Source: an uncultured Paracoccaceae bacterium (lineage in GTDB: Bacteria; Pseudomonadota; Alphaproteobacteria; Rhodobacterales; Rhodobacteraceae). From it: 64,000 nucleotides of DNA. The notes below the pieces were generated by a model. The model made no database searches. It saw only the letters and a list, made by a program, of their open reading frames with translations, and had not been told where the DNA came from. The stretch covers positions 1-64,000 of the forward strand of contig CALICM010000012.1 in assembly GCA_938049225.1 (NCBI GenBank), read 5' to 3'. Positions within the stretch are counted from its first letter, which is position 1. The number at the start of each line of letters is the position of its first letter. The translations under genes were made by a program, and so were the position numbers. This document shows positions 1 through 8,010 of this stretch, piece after piece.

Positions 1-102
1 AGAAAATAACGCATTGAAATATATAAGTATTTCCTGCTGTACAACTGCGTGAAATCGCCAATTTGACAAATTCCAAGCTACTGATTTTACGGGATAAAAA
101 TC

Positions 103-140
103 CTTAGCGTGCTTTTCTGCACTGAGCCGGAGTCGACCCC
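103..140 (+). repeat. Terminal inverted repeat of a Tn3-family transposon (outer end at 140)
   Basis: A 38-base stretch starts CTTAGCGTGC and ends GTCGACCCC. This is the length and the two conserved ends of a Tn3-family inverted repeat read from inside to outside (reverse complement GGGGTC...GCACGCTAAG). The outer end faces right, so the element lies to the left and continues beyond the window. Bases 1-102 would be transposon interior; they are AT-rich and I see no gene there. The end sits 15 bp before the first iteron. Confidence 0.7.
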
Positions 141-155
141 AGTCACGATAAAGCG

Positions 156-283
156 TGTGTAAAGACACGAAAGAACGTGTGTAAAGACACGAAAGCTTTG
201 TGCCTGTGTGTGAAATCACGAAAGGGCTTGACCGTGTGTGTGAAATCACGAAACATAGGCCATGGTGTGTGAAATCACGAAAG
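156..283 (+). repeat. Five iterons of a plasmid replication origin
   Basis: Five direct 18-base repeats lie at 156-173, 178-195, 207-224, 237-254 and 266-283. The first two read TGTGTAAAGACACGAAAG; the last three read TGTGTGAAATCACGAAAG, with one 3' base change in the fourth. Start-to-start spacings are 22, 29, 30 and 29 bp. Spacing near 11 bp or its multiples puts copies on one helix face, as expected of initiator-binding iterons. They directly precede, and the last overlaps, the start of the replication initiator gene, which is the usual layout of an iteron origin. Confidence 0.85.
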
Positions 284-1326
284 ACGGCGACCGCTCTCCC
301 TTGCTGCCTGATCGGCAGGAACAAGGCGACTTTTTTGTATGCGATATCTTTGATGCCGCACCCAAGGGTGACATGGCTTCGATGGCGCATCCGATTTTCT
401 CGCTTTCTACAAAACCAGATCACAGAGTGCGGCGATATGAAGATGGGACCGGGCGAAACTATCTCGAAGTGAAACCTTCGTCCGATGGTCTGGCAACGAT
501 CCACGATCGCGATGTGCTTATCTACTGCATCAGTCAAATTATGGCAGCTATCAACAAGGGTCAGAAGGTTTCAAAAATCGTTCGCCTGAAGGCGTTCGAC
601 CTTCTGAAAGCAACGAACCGGCCATCAGATGGGCGTGGATATAGCGGCCTTCGAAGCGCCCTCGCCCGGTTGCAAGGGACACAGATTGAGACGAACATCG
701 TGACCGGCGATGTCGAGCAATTGGATATTTTCAGCATCATCGACCGCGCTCGTATCGTACGTGAAACTCGCGATGGTCGAATGCAGGAGATCGAAGTGCA
801 GCTCTCAGATTGGGTGTTCAACGCGATCCAAGCGCATGAAGTTTTGACCCTCCACCGGAACTATTTCCGGCTGCGTAAGCCATTAGAGCGGCGCATCTAT
901 GAGATCGCCCGCAAGCACTGTGGCTCGAAGAAAGAGTGGAAAATCAGTCTTTCTGCTTTGCAAGACAAGTGCGGATCGGCTTCTACCTCTCGCGAGTTTA
1001 AGCGGCTGGTCGGCAACATTGTCGCTCAAGATGAGGCATACAATCACATGCCGGACTATTCAGTCCGGTTAGACGAAAACATGGTCGTATTTGTAAACCG
1101 TCACGCGGAAAAGCCGCAAGCTCTGGCGGCTCCATCCGGGGCGATCCGTTTGAGCCCTGACGTGTATCAGGAAGCCCGTAAGGTTGCGCCGGGATGGGAT
1201 ATCTACACGCTAGAGCAAGAATGGCGCGAATGGATGGCCGACGGCGGTCTCGATGCACCGGCCAACCCGGACAGGGCATTCTTAGGGTTCTGCCGGAAAA
1301 TCTTTGAGAAACGCGGCAACCCTTAG
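262..1326 (+). CDS. repA: Plasmid replication initiator protein (RepA/RPA family)
   Basis: Up to 354 residues, related to the replication initiator A proteins of alphaproteobacterial plasmids. The recalled family landmarks are present in order: SPLLPDR and GDFFVCDIFDA near the N-terminus, MASMxHPIFSLSTKPD, HDRDVLIYCISQ, QGTQIETNIVTG, and YFRLRKPLERRIYEIARKHCG. These proteins bind iterons through winged-helix domains and open the origin. The ATG at 262 overlaps the fifth iteron and has only a poor ribosome site, so the true start may be a nearby alternative codon; ATG 373 would remove the conserved N-terminus. The gene is full length with no frameshift, so the replicon may be functional. Confidence 0.85.
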   Translation: MVCEITKDGDRSPLLPDRQEQGDFFVCDIFDAAPKGDMASMAHPIFSLSTKPDHRVRRYEDGTGRNYLEVKPSSDGLATIHDRDVLIYCISQIMAAINKGQKVSKIVRLKAFDLLKATNRPSDGRGYSGLRSALARLQGTQIETNIVTGDVEQLDIFSIIDRARIVRETRDGRMQEIEVQLSDWVFNAIQAHEVLTLHRNYFRLRKPLERRIYEIARKHCGSKKEWKISLSALQDKCGSASTSREFKRLVGNIVAQDEAYNHMPDYSVRLDENMVVFVNRHAEKPQALAAPSGAIRLSPDVYQEARKVAPGWDIYTLEQEWREWMADGGLDAPANPDRAFLGFCRKIFEKRGNP

Positions 1327-1637
1327 CCGCTTCTACCCTTCTGTTTTTCAAGCAACAGCTCCAAGCCCTGCCACAGGGTCAGATCGCGCGTTGAACAAAA
1401 AGCCCTGAAATCATCCACCACGCGCTTCGGGCCAGGTATCGAAACTTTATCCTGCGGCTCTTTGCGTTTGGGACCAGGTTTAAGGCGCGTCGTGGGCTCT
1501 CTGTTGACGAAGCCTAGGTCGGCACCGGCCTTGACGGCCTCGCTTAATGAGCTGCCATCGACCTTTGGCCGAGGCTTGGGTGCTGGTGTTGTCTTGGGCA
1601 AGTCGATCCCGCCTGAGAAGCCGTATTTCCCGCTCAT
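1323..1637 (-). CDS. Small partition partner protein (ParB/ParG-like candidate)
   Basis: 104 residues. Its start overlaps the end of parA by 4 bases (ATGA), so the two are translationally coupled. The N-terminal half is basic, proline- and lysine-rich and probably disordered. The C-terminal part (KRVVDDFRAFCSTRDLTLWQGLELLLEK) looks like a ribbon-helix-helix style helical segment. Small DNA-binding partners of this size are common downstream of plasmid parA genes, where they bind the centromere site and stimulate the ATPase. The call rests on position and general character, not on a recognised domain. Its 3' end meets that of repA, overlapping by 4 bases. Confidence 0.55.
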   Translation of the reverse strand: MSGKYGFSGGIDLPKTTPAPKPRPKVDGSSLSEAVKAGADLGFVNREPTTRLKPGPKRKEPQDKVSIPGPKRVVDDFRAFCSTRDLTLWQGLELLLEKQKGRSG

Positions 1638-2362
1638 GCCGCTTGCTCCTTGGTAAGGGTTGCAATGACGGTTTGCGCGTAGTCGCGGGCATTCTCGATG
1701 GCTCCGGCCACCTGCTTCATGGCCTTGTCGGATACAGACGCGGTTTTGCCCTGCATTTCTTGCGTCACGATGTCAGGCAGCTCTGATAAGAGCGCACCGT
1801 CCCGGAAGATGCGGGTGTAAGGCGCGCGCTTGGCGATCCGAACGGGCAGCGTCGGGATGTTGTTGAGCTCCATCTCTTGCCGCACGTCGCGCTCATCCGT
1901 GGTCTGGAACGCGGCGTTGGTGCGAGTGAACAAGAGGGCGTAGTTGATTTGCGCGCGGATCATGTTCGCTGTGGTTTGTACCAAGCGAACCGCTTGCGCG
2001 GCTTGCCGGGCTTCCATAGGCGAGCCATCGAGCGGGATGATGCACAAATCTGTCCGCGATAGCGCGAAAGTGACGATCTGATCCTTCGACCCTTCAAGGT
2101 CGATAATGAGATAGTCAGCCTCGTCGGATAGGCTGTCGATGAGCTCGACCGTCTCTTCGGCCTGCGGTCGCGCATGAACTGTGAAAGGAACGTCTCTCCC
2201 CGCGGCTTCGCGCGTCTGGGCCCATGCAAGGATGTTGGCGTTTGGGTCCAGATCGAGAATCGCAACGCGACCGCCAGAAATAGCGATCTGTTCAGCCAAG
2301 AGCATGGCGGACGTAGTTTTCCCCGAGCCGCCTTTCGGGTTTGCGAAGGTGATTACATACAT
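1634..2362 (-). CDS. parA: ParA-family partition ATPase
   Basis: 242 residues. The protein begins MYVITFANPKGGSGKTTSA, a deviant Walker A motif (KGGSGKTT, residues 10-17) typical of ParA/MinD ATPases, followed by the switch segment LDLDPNAN and a Walker B-like hydrophobic strand ending in Asp (YLIIDLEG). It lacks an N-terminal helix-turn-helix, so it is the short ParA type (like ParF), which usually relies on a small partner for operator binding. It is transcribed away from repA's 3' end and shares a short overlap with the partner gene. The upstream region holds AT-rich inverted repeats that may be its operator. Confidence 0.88.
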   Translation of the reverse strand: MYVITFANPKGGSGKTTSAMLLAEQIAISGGRVAILDLDPNANILAWAQTREAAGRDVPFTVHARPQAEETVELIDSLSDEADYLIIDLEGSKDQIVTFALSRTDLCIIPLDGSPMEARQAAQAVRLVQTTANMIRAQINYALLFTRTNAAFQTTDERDVRQEMELNNIPTLPVRIAKRAPYTRIFRDGALLSELPDIVTQEMQGKTASVSDKAMKQVAGAIENARDYAQTVIATLTKEQAA

Positions 2363-2380
2363 GGCGATAGATTGCCTGTG

Positions 2381-2450
2381 TTTAACTCTAACGTCAACTA
2401 TGTAGTTAAAAATAAATATAGAGTTAACTTTAACGACATAGTTCGAGTTA
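2381..2450 (-). promoter_or_regulatory. AT-rich parA promoter/operator region with inverted repeats
   Basis: Just upstream of parA, TTAACTCTA (2382-2390) and its inverted copy TAGAGTTAA (2419-2427) flank a perfect palindrome AACTATGTAGTT (2396-2407). Further GAGTTAA copies follow to 2450. The block is far more AT-rich than its surroundings. The repeated GAGTTAA half-site suggests a binding site for the ParA partner protein, giving autoregulation and possibly serving as the centromere. Confidence 0.5.
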
Positions 2451-2513
2451 AATTCGAGGGTGCTTTGAGACGTTCGACCTCGTCACATCTAGGTCGTTCA
2501 ACCCTACGGGTTT

Positions 2514-2780
2514 TCAGTAATGGAACCGCAGTTGCGCAATCTCTAGGCTTTGGCCATCGCCAGCTCCACTGACCCGGTAGACCATTCGATCTTCCTGAGA
2601 AATTCGCCGGGACCACCAGCCAGTCAAATCGCCCTTCAACGGTTCCGGCTTGCCGGTTCCCTTGAAGGGGGTCCGCTTGCACTGCTTGATCAGCTCGTTG
2701 ATCCGGTCGCGTACCTTGTCGTTGGTGTTGACCCAGAATTGATAGTCTTCCCAGGCCTGATCGGAAAAAACCAGCTTCAC
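2514..2780 (-). CDS. yoeB: YoeB/Txe-family toxin (ribosome-dependent mRNA endonuclease)
   Basis: 88 residues, full length for YoeB. The protein begins MKLVFSDQAWEDYQFW, contains TPFKGTGKPEPLK and WSRRISQEDRMVY, and ends in HY. The catalytic residues known from E. coli YoeB are in place: E46, R65 and the terminal His-Tyr (H87, Y88). YoeB cleaves mRNA in the ribosomal A site when freed from its antitoxin. Its start overlaps the end of the antitoxin gene by 4 bases (ATGA). Together with parA and repA it makes a typical plasmid-maintenance set. Confidence 0.93.
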   Translation of the reverse strand: MKLVFSDQAWEDYQFWVNTNDKVRDRINELIKQCKRTPFKGTGKPEPLKGDLTGWWSRRISQEDRMVYRVSGAGDGQSLEIAQLRFHY

Positions 2781-3028
2781 TCGGTCAGCTCACGCTCTTC
2801 GCCAGTTCCAGCATCGAGTTGCGCGATCGACGCGCGCAAGCGGGATGCGTTTTTCGGTGTGGACAAGAGGTGCAACGTCTCGTTGACGGCGTTCCAAGTG
2901 TCCAAGGACACGACCACAACGGACTCGCCCTTCTTGCGCGTCACGACAACTTCCTGCTTGTCGTGGATCGCTCGATCCATGACGCCCTTCAGTTGAGCTC
3001 GTGCGTCTGAGTAGGTCATAACATCCAT
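2777..3028 (-). CDS. yefM: YefM-family antitoxin
   Basis: 83 residues. The N-terminal fold MDVMTYSDARAQLKGVMDRA followed by VVVTRKKGESVVVVSLDTWNAVNETLHLL matches the Phd/YefM DNA-binding dimer domain. The acidic C-terminal tail (about residues 60-83) is where YefM wraps its toxin. It is the first gene of the antitoxin-toxin operon, overlapping yoeB by 4 bases. A TGTACA-containing site lies just upstream. The YefM-YoeB complex is known to repress its own promoter. Confidence 0.92.
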   Translation of the reverse strand: MDVMTYSDARAQLKGVMDRAIHDKQEVVVTRKKGESVVVVSLDTWNAVNETLHLLSTPKNASRLRASIAQLDAGTGEERELTE

Positions 3029-3058
3029 GTCGACTCTCCTTGTTGTTGCAACCTTATA

Positions 3059-3076
3059 TGTACAACATTAAGTACA
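3059..3076 (-). promoter_or_regulatory. Probable YefM-YoeB operator (TGTACA...GTACA)
   Basis: TGTACA at 3059-3064 and a second GTACA at 3072-3076 lie about 30 bp upstream of the yefM start. E. coli YefM recognises paired palindromes with TGTACA cores, so the sequence and position fit an autoregulatory operator. Confidence 0.6.
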
Positions 3077-3123
3077 AGTAAAGAGGCCGCGCCAAACAAA
3101 GGGTCACACTGATGCGAAGCTCA

Positions 3124-3165
3124 CGCTCCCATGCGAGCTTTTGGTTAAAAGCTCGCATGGGAGCG
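3124..3165. repeat. Perfect 19-bp inverted repeat with 4-base spacer
   Basis: The arm at 3124-3142 (CGCTCCCATGCGAGCTTTT) is the exact reverse complement of 3147-3165, separated by GGTT. After a 2-base mismatch on each side, AGCT pairs again with AGCT. It lies between the toxin-antitoxin operator and the tyrosine recombinase. No T-run follows on either strand, so a simple terminator is unlikely. A recombination site or a strong structured leader is possible. No gene is seen in 3077-3270 apart from this. Confidence 0.75.
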
Positions 3166-3276
3166 TAGCTGAAAACTCAACAAAACATGGAGAAAGTGCC
3201 CCATCTCGCAACATGCTACTTTCATCATGCAAGGTTTATGGGTATTTTATTCATATAACCTCGCAAGGATTTGCCC

Positions 3277-3900
3277 GTGAAAACTGCCGCCCAGACCACC
3301 TGGAACAAGGGCCGTGTTGTGGGCAAGAAACCCCCGCTGACGCCCGACCAGGTATCCCTGATCCGGATGATCCTGCGCCAAGAGAAAGCCTTGCGTGATC
3401 TGGCGCTGTTCAACATGGCCCTCGATACCAGTTTCCGGGGCTCCGATCTGGTGCGGGTGGCGGATGTGGCAACCCCGGCAGGCGTGCGCGAGATCGTGGA
3501 AATCCGGCAGAAGAAAACCGAGACGCGGAACGCGCACCCGGTGCAGGCGCGGCTTTCTTCAAACACGCGCGACAGTCTGCGTGCTTATCTCACCGCCTCT
3601 GAAAAGCCGCTGCACGGCTGGCTGTTCACAGGGCAGGGGGCACGGTGGTCCCAGACCCATCTCAGTGAAAGCCAGCTTTGGCGGCTGTTCCGCTCCTGGC
3701 TGGAAAAGGCCCGCCTTGATCCCAGCCTCTACGGCCTGCATTCGCTGCGCCGGACCTTCCCGACCCATATCTACCAGCAGACCGGCAACCTGCGCGCGGC
3801 CCAGCTGCTGCTCGGCCATGCCAGTATTGAAAGTACCAAGGAATACATCGGTACCGAACAGGCCGAAGCCCTCGAAATTGCGCGCAAGTATCACCTGTGA
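3277..3900 (+). CDS. Minimal tyrosine recombinase/integrase
   Basis: 207 residues from GTG 3277, chosen because AAGGA lies 7 bases upstream; a TTG at 3271 is possible. All tyrosine-recombinase catalytic residues are visible: R54 (SFRGSDL), K79/K80 (beta-hairpin), H155-x-x-R158 (LHSLRRT), H181 (LLGHASIESTKEY) and nucleophile Y190. The usual N-terminal core-binding domain is absent, so this is a catalytic-domain-only protein of the kind often found on alphaproteobacterial plasmids. It could resolve multimers or move a small element. The stop overlaps the next gene's likely GTG start. Confidence 0.88.
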   Translation: MKTAAQTTWNKGRVVGKKPPLTPDQVSLIRMILRQEKALRDLALFNMALDTSFRGSDLVRVADVATPAGVREIVEIRQKKTETRNAHPVQARLSSNTRDSLRAYLTASEKPLHGWLFTGQGARWSQTHLSESQLWRLFRSWLEKARLDPSLYGLHSLRRTFPTHIYQQTGNLRAAQLLLGHASIESTKEYIGTEQAEALEIARKYHL

Positions 3901-4190
3901 CGGCCATGCAGACCTATCTTGAGAAACGCCAGCCTGCGCAGAAAATGGCCCGGTTCTACCGGATGGCGGTCATGCCGAACCTGTTCGGCGAATGGACGCT
4001 GTACCGCGAATGGGGCCGCATAGGGCAGGGCGGTCAGGTTCGGATGGATTGGTTCGAGGACGAGAACCAGGCCGTCGCGGCTCTGGTCACACTGGAAGCC
4101 TCCAAGCGTCAGCGGGGCTATTGGGGGTCTGTTACGGCTGGGGGCAAAGTGACACCCCAAGATCAGCCTGCGGCAGAAATTCTATATTGA
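3897..4190 (+). pseudogene. WGR-domain protein, 3' end replaced by a Tn3-family insertion
   Basis: Starts at GTG 3897, overlapping the recombinase stop, or ATG 3906. The WGR core is clear: LFGEWTLYREWGRIGQGGQVRMDWFEDENQAVAALVTLEASKRQRGYW. WGR domains bind nucleic acid and occur as small plasmid proteins next to recombinases. The family normally ends at about KRxRGY. Here the frame runs on into sequence starting GGGGTC at 4124, which looks like a transposon end, so the last residues are transposon-derived. The conserved core is intact and the protein may still fold; it is called a pseudogene only because its native end is missing. Confidence 0.65.
4124..4161 (+). repeat. Left inverted repeat of a Tn3-family element
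   Basis: Starts GGGGTC and continues TGTTACGGCTGGGGGC. By eye this resembles the inverted repeat of Tn5393-like members (GGGGTCGTTTGCGGGAGGGGGC...). It lies exactly where the WGR reading frame diverges from its family and about 220 bp before a Tn3-type transposase. I infer this is the insertion boundary. Confidence 0.5.
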
Positions 4191-4234
4191 AAGCAGGTGC
4201 GTAGCCGACTTTTGGCTTTTCGCATCTGGGGCAC

Positions 4235-4264
4235 GAGACAGCCTGTCTCCAAAACGGCCGTTTT
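4235..4264. repeat. Two adjacent short palindromes in the Tn3 leader
   Basis: GAGACA-gcc-TGTCTC (4235-4249) is followed at once by the perfect 14-bp palindrome AAAACGGCCGTTTT (4251-4264). They lie in the 190-base stretch between the WGR remnant and tnpA, which otherwise shows no gene. They could bind a transposition regulator or be a decayed resolution site; the sequence does not decide. Confidence 0.4.
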
Positions 4265-4381
4265 ATGGCCTCACTTCACGTGATTGCTGTGATCCTGAAT
4301 TGGCGTGGCAAATCTGTCTTTTTATCAGTCTCTATAATATTCGATGTCTTCAAACTTGCAACACCGTTTTGAGGACACCTT

Positions 4382-6809
4382 ATGGCCCGTCGACTACTTT
4401 CTTCCCGCGCGCATGCAGACCTCTTCGGGATACCGGCGGATCCTGATGCTTTGATCCGCCATTATCTACTGAGCGGGGACGACATTGACCTGATCTGTAC
4501 CCGACGTCGTGCCGAAAACCTCCTTGGTGTCGCGGTACATATCTGTCTGCTGCGACACCCTGGCTTGGGGTGGTGCGACGGCATCATGCCGCCAGCGGAA
4601 CTGATCGCCTGGCTTGCTGAACAGCTTCGGGTGGAGGCCTGTACCCTCGACGACTATGCCATCAGGCGGAATACGCGGCATGAACACCATGCCCTCGCGA
4701 TGCGCCACTTGGGGCTTTCCCCTTTCGGACCTGAACATGTACAGCAAGCGGAGGATATCGCCACGAGGGCGGCATTCGCGACGGATCATGGCGTGAAGAT
4801 TGTTGAGACGCTGGTCGCGGAGCTGCGCAAGCAGCATCTGGTGTTGCCGAGCGTGGACACGCTTGAGCGTCTTGCCCTGAAAGGGCGGGCACGCGCCCGG
4901 CGTGAGGCTGCCGCAGCGCTGTTTGATGCTCTCTCACCGGATCAACGTGTCCAATTACAGGGGCTCTTGGTGAACGATCCGTCTGTCGGGCAAACGCGGC
5001 TCACATGGTTGCGGGGCTATGCGCAAGTTCGCCCCGGCCTTTCTTGATGCCTTCCAGTTCAATGCCACCGATGCGGGCGACGGCCTTCAGGCCGCGGTCG
5101 CCTTGCTGCGTGACCAAAACCGCACCGGCAAACGCAAACTGCCCGATGATCCGCCCATGCCGTTCGCGTCCAAACATTGGTCGTCGCTGATCTTTCAGGA
5201 CGATCAGCCAAAGCGGCGCGTGTACGAAACAGCCGTTGTGTCCACCTTGCGAGATCGTCTGCGAGCCGGGGATGTTTGGGTAAACGGCAGTCGTGAGTAT
5301 CGTCGGTTCGACAGCTACCTGATGCCCCGGGAGACAGCGGAAACCGTCATGCGGGACGCGGGCTTTAAGACAGATCCAGAAGCATGGTTGTCCGATCGAC
5401 GGGCCAGGATGGCGAAACGCCTTGGCCAAGTGAACCGCGCCTTGAAGCGTGATGCGCTCCCCGGTGTCAGAATTGAGCGCGGGCGGTTGAAGATTACGCC
5501 GCATGACGCGGTCACACCACCCGCTGCGCTGCGTTTGGAGCGGGCGATCGACGCCGTGATGCCGCGCATCCGCATCACGGAATTGCTCTGGGAGGTGAAT
5601 GCTCAGACCGGATTCCTTGATGCTTTCACCGACCTGCGGTCTGGCAAGCAACATGATGAACCCGCCGCCCTTCTGGCCACAATCCTGGCCGGGGCCACCA
5701 ATCTTGGTCTGGAGCGGATGGCCCATGCTTCATCGCGTGTCAGCCATGCGCAGCTAACCTGGGCGCAGACATGGTACCTTCGCCCGGAGACATTCGCGGA
5801 TGCCTTGGGCCGTATTGTCGATGCCCACCATGGGCTGCCCTTTGCGCAACACTGGGGCGCGGCGGAGCACAGTTCATCGGATGGCCAGTTCTTCTCTGCC
5901 AATCGTGGCAGCGGGCTCATCAACGCTAAATACGGACCTGATCCCGGCCTGAAGATCTACTCCTTCCTGTCGGGCCAGTACGGATCGTTCCATTCCAGCG
6001 TCATCGGGGCGACCGCAGGCGAAGCCCCCTTCGTGCTCGATGGCCTTTTGAGCAACCCAGCCAGCTTCGACCCGCTGGTGCATTACACAGATACCGGCGG
6101 CGTGTCCGACCACGTCTTCGCCCTGTTCCATCTCTTGGGGATGACGTTTGCGCCGCGCCTGCGCGACTTTCCGGATCGGCGGTTGGCATGCTTCGGAAGC
6201 GCGAAGGCGTGGCTCACTCTATCCCCCCTCATCGGGAAGCCCATCAACGAAGAGGTGATCCGGCAGCATTGGGGTGACATCATGCGGCTCGCGGCCAGCA
6301 TACGCGACAAGTCTCTGAAACCGTCTGAAATACTGCGCAAGCTTGGAGCGTACCGCCAGCAAAATAGGCTCTACCTTGCCTTGGGTGAAATCGGCCGGAT
6401 CGAACGCACGCTCTTCATGCTCAACTGGATCGAGAACGCTAACCTGCGCATGGAATGCCACGCGGGCCTGAACAAGGGTGAAGCGCGCCACTCGTTGGCC
6501 AGGGCCGTCTTTGCCCACTCACAAGGGCGCATTCATGATCGCTCTAACGCGGGCCAACAAAAACGGGCCATGGCGCTCAACCTCGTCATCGCCGCCATCA
6601 CGTTCTGGAACACCGTCTACATGGATAAAGCTGCCAGCCACCTCGCGCGGACCAGCCCGCTCTACGACGCCAAGCTGCTTCCCCACACGTCGCCCCTCGG
6701 GTGGGACCATGTCATCCTCTCCGGTGATTTCGATTGGCATTCTGGAGCTGCTGAGCGCACAATTGCACGATCGTTGAACATCAGGCCAGCCAGAGATTGG
6801 GGAACCTGA
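4382..6809 (+). pseudogene. tnpA: Tn3-family transposase TnpA, internally deleted and frameshifted
   Basis: Two overlapping frames make one broken gene. Bases 4382-5047 encode the N-terminal part (MARRLLSSRAHADLFGIPAD...TLERLALKGRARARREA). Bases 5019-6809 encode the rest, from KFAPAFLDAFQFNA through the DDE catalytic region: SSDGQFFSANRGSG (Asp), YTDTGGVSDHVFALFHLLG (Asp), LNKGEARHSLARAVF (Glu) and SPLGWDHVILSGDF near the end. A complete TnpA is about 990 residues. The middle part, of the order of 150-200 residues, is missing at the 5020 junction, and the reading frame changes there. The catalytic part is uninterrupted, but the protein as a whole should be inactive. Confidence 0.88.
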
Positions 6810-6831
6810 TGATGTTCGCTGAAAGTTCTTC

Positions 6832-6850
6832 CTTAGCGTGGTTCTACGAA
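6832..6850 (+). repeat. Truncated right end of the Tn3-family element
   Basis: CTTAGCGTGGTTCTACGAA starts 22 bases after the tnpA stop with the conserved inner end (CTTAGCGT) of a Tn3 inverted repeat. The expected outer GACCCC is not found. Instead, ISNCY-like coding sequence starts within about 40 bases. The right end therefore seems to have been lost at a junction with the next element. Confidence 0.4.
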
Positions 6851-7323
6851 GAAACCTTCCGATGGGGCCTACCTTGAACATCGAGCCTGATCGCCTCGCA
6901 GAGGTCTTCTGCCTGCGCGACAAACGCTATGTCACCAAGGATCTGACGCTAAAGTACGATCGCAAGCGCATCCGGTTGGAGGTGAACGACCTGACGCGCG
7001 GTCTCGTCGGCAAATACGTCGATACCTATGAGTTTGCAGATGGCCGCATCCAAGTTCGCGCCAAAGGCGTCGCCCTGCCCTGCGCCGTCTTCGATCCCCA
7101 CCAACAGCGCGTCACGCACGCTGCAATCACCGAGAACAAACGCCTGGGCGCCGTGCTGGCCCACATCAAAGAGGAACAAGAGAAGACTGCACCGCCACCA
7201 AAGGTCAAACCTGTCAGCGCCAAGAACGGCTACAAGAAGACAGGACGCCGCCCCCCAGGTCGGCCTACAAAGATGGAAGCTTACTATGAGCGACGGCGAG
7301 CGGAACGAGCCGCCGAAGGCTGA
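6838..7323 (+). pseudogene. C-terminal fragment of an ISNCY-type transposase
   Basis: Reads EPDRLAEVFCLRDKRYVTKDLTLKYDRKRI...LAGKYVDTYEF-like sequence, VALPCAVFDPHQQRVTHAAITENKRLGAVL and a basic proline-rich tail, all recalled as the C-terminal part of ISNCY-family transposases common in Rhodobacterales. The N-terminal helix-turn-helix and catalytic domains are absent. The first ten or so residues come from the Tn3 end upstream. A fragment from the N-terminal half of such a transposase lies about 700 bp downstream in the same orientation, so this is not one simply interrupted gene. Confidence 0.75.
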
Positions 7324-7383
7324 CAAATGTCAGTTTTCGCAATATAGCCAGCTGATGGAGAGATATTTTCAAGAAAGCAGCTC

Positions 7384-7800
7384 ATGGCTGTATTGAGCGG
7401 TTCAGCCGCCGCCCTTCGGTTCTTTGGTGACACTTTAGACCCCGATGAACTCACCCGCCTACTCGGTTGTCAGCCAACCAAATCCGAGAGGAAGGGAGAA
7501 GAGATCGTCGGCAAGATCACCGGGCAAAAGCGATTAGCCCGAAGTGGCGGCTGGCAGTTAAGCGCAGAACGGCGTGAACCGGGCGACTTTGATGCTCAGA
7601 TATCCGAGATTTTTGATCAGCTCACCGACGAGATGAGCATTTGGCAAGACCTCACCTCACGTTTCCAAGCAGACGTCTTTTGCGGCCTGTTCATGGAGGA
7701 AGGCAATGAAGGTATCAGTTTGTCGAACGAGACGTTGCAAAGGCTCGCCGAGCGCGGTCTGACAATCGACTTCGACATTTACGACAGTTCTGACGAATAG
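7384..7800 (+). CDS. DUF4279-family protein
   Basis: 138 residues. The protein starts MAVLSGSAAALRFFGDTLDPDELTRLLGCQPTKSERKGE, which matches the DUF4279 pattern (an N-terminal strand with FxGxxLDPDEIT and a GxxPT motif), and ends in an acidic tail. The function of the family is unknown; it is often found near mobile elements or immunity-type genes. No partner gene is adjacent here, since both sides are transposase fragments. It appears intact and was probably carried in as cargo. Confidence 0.7.
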   Translation: MAVLSGSAAALRFFGDTLDPDELTRLLGCQPTKSERKGEEIVGKITGQKRLARSGGWQLSAERREPGDFDAQISEIFDQLTDEMSIWQDLTSRFQADVFCGLFMEEGNEGISLSNETLQRLAERGLTIDFDIYDSSDE

Positions 7801-8010
7801 TCCCGAAAGGCTTTTCAGCCCTGCGATATTTGGGTCTCCGGGCTGCAAAGCCTTGCACTCGTCATGCCCTGTGGTGACATTCCTGCTTTGCAAAACAGGT
7901 GCATTTCTACTTGGTTGCAACAAAATGCACAATCCGCAAAGCTAAAATGTCACCCCTAAGCAATTCAGGAATGTCACTCTGCCCTCAAAATTCAATGAGG
8001 AAGAGCGGAC

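Noticed and set aside
150-285. CRISPR-like short repeats
   Set aside because: Repeats are 18 bp with 4-12 bp spacers and directly precede a replication initiator gene. They are iterons.
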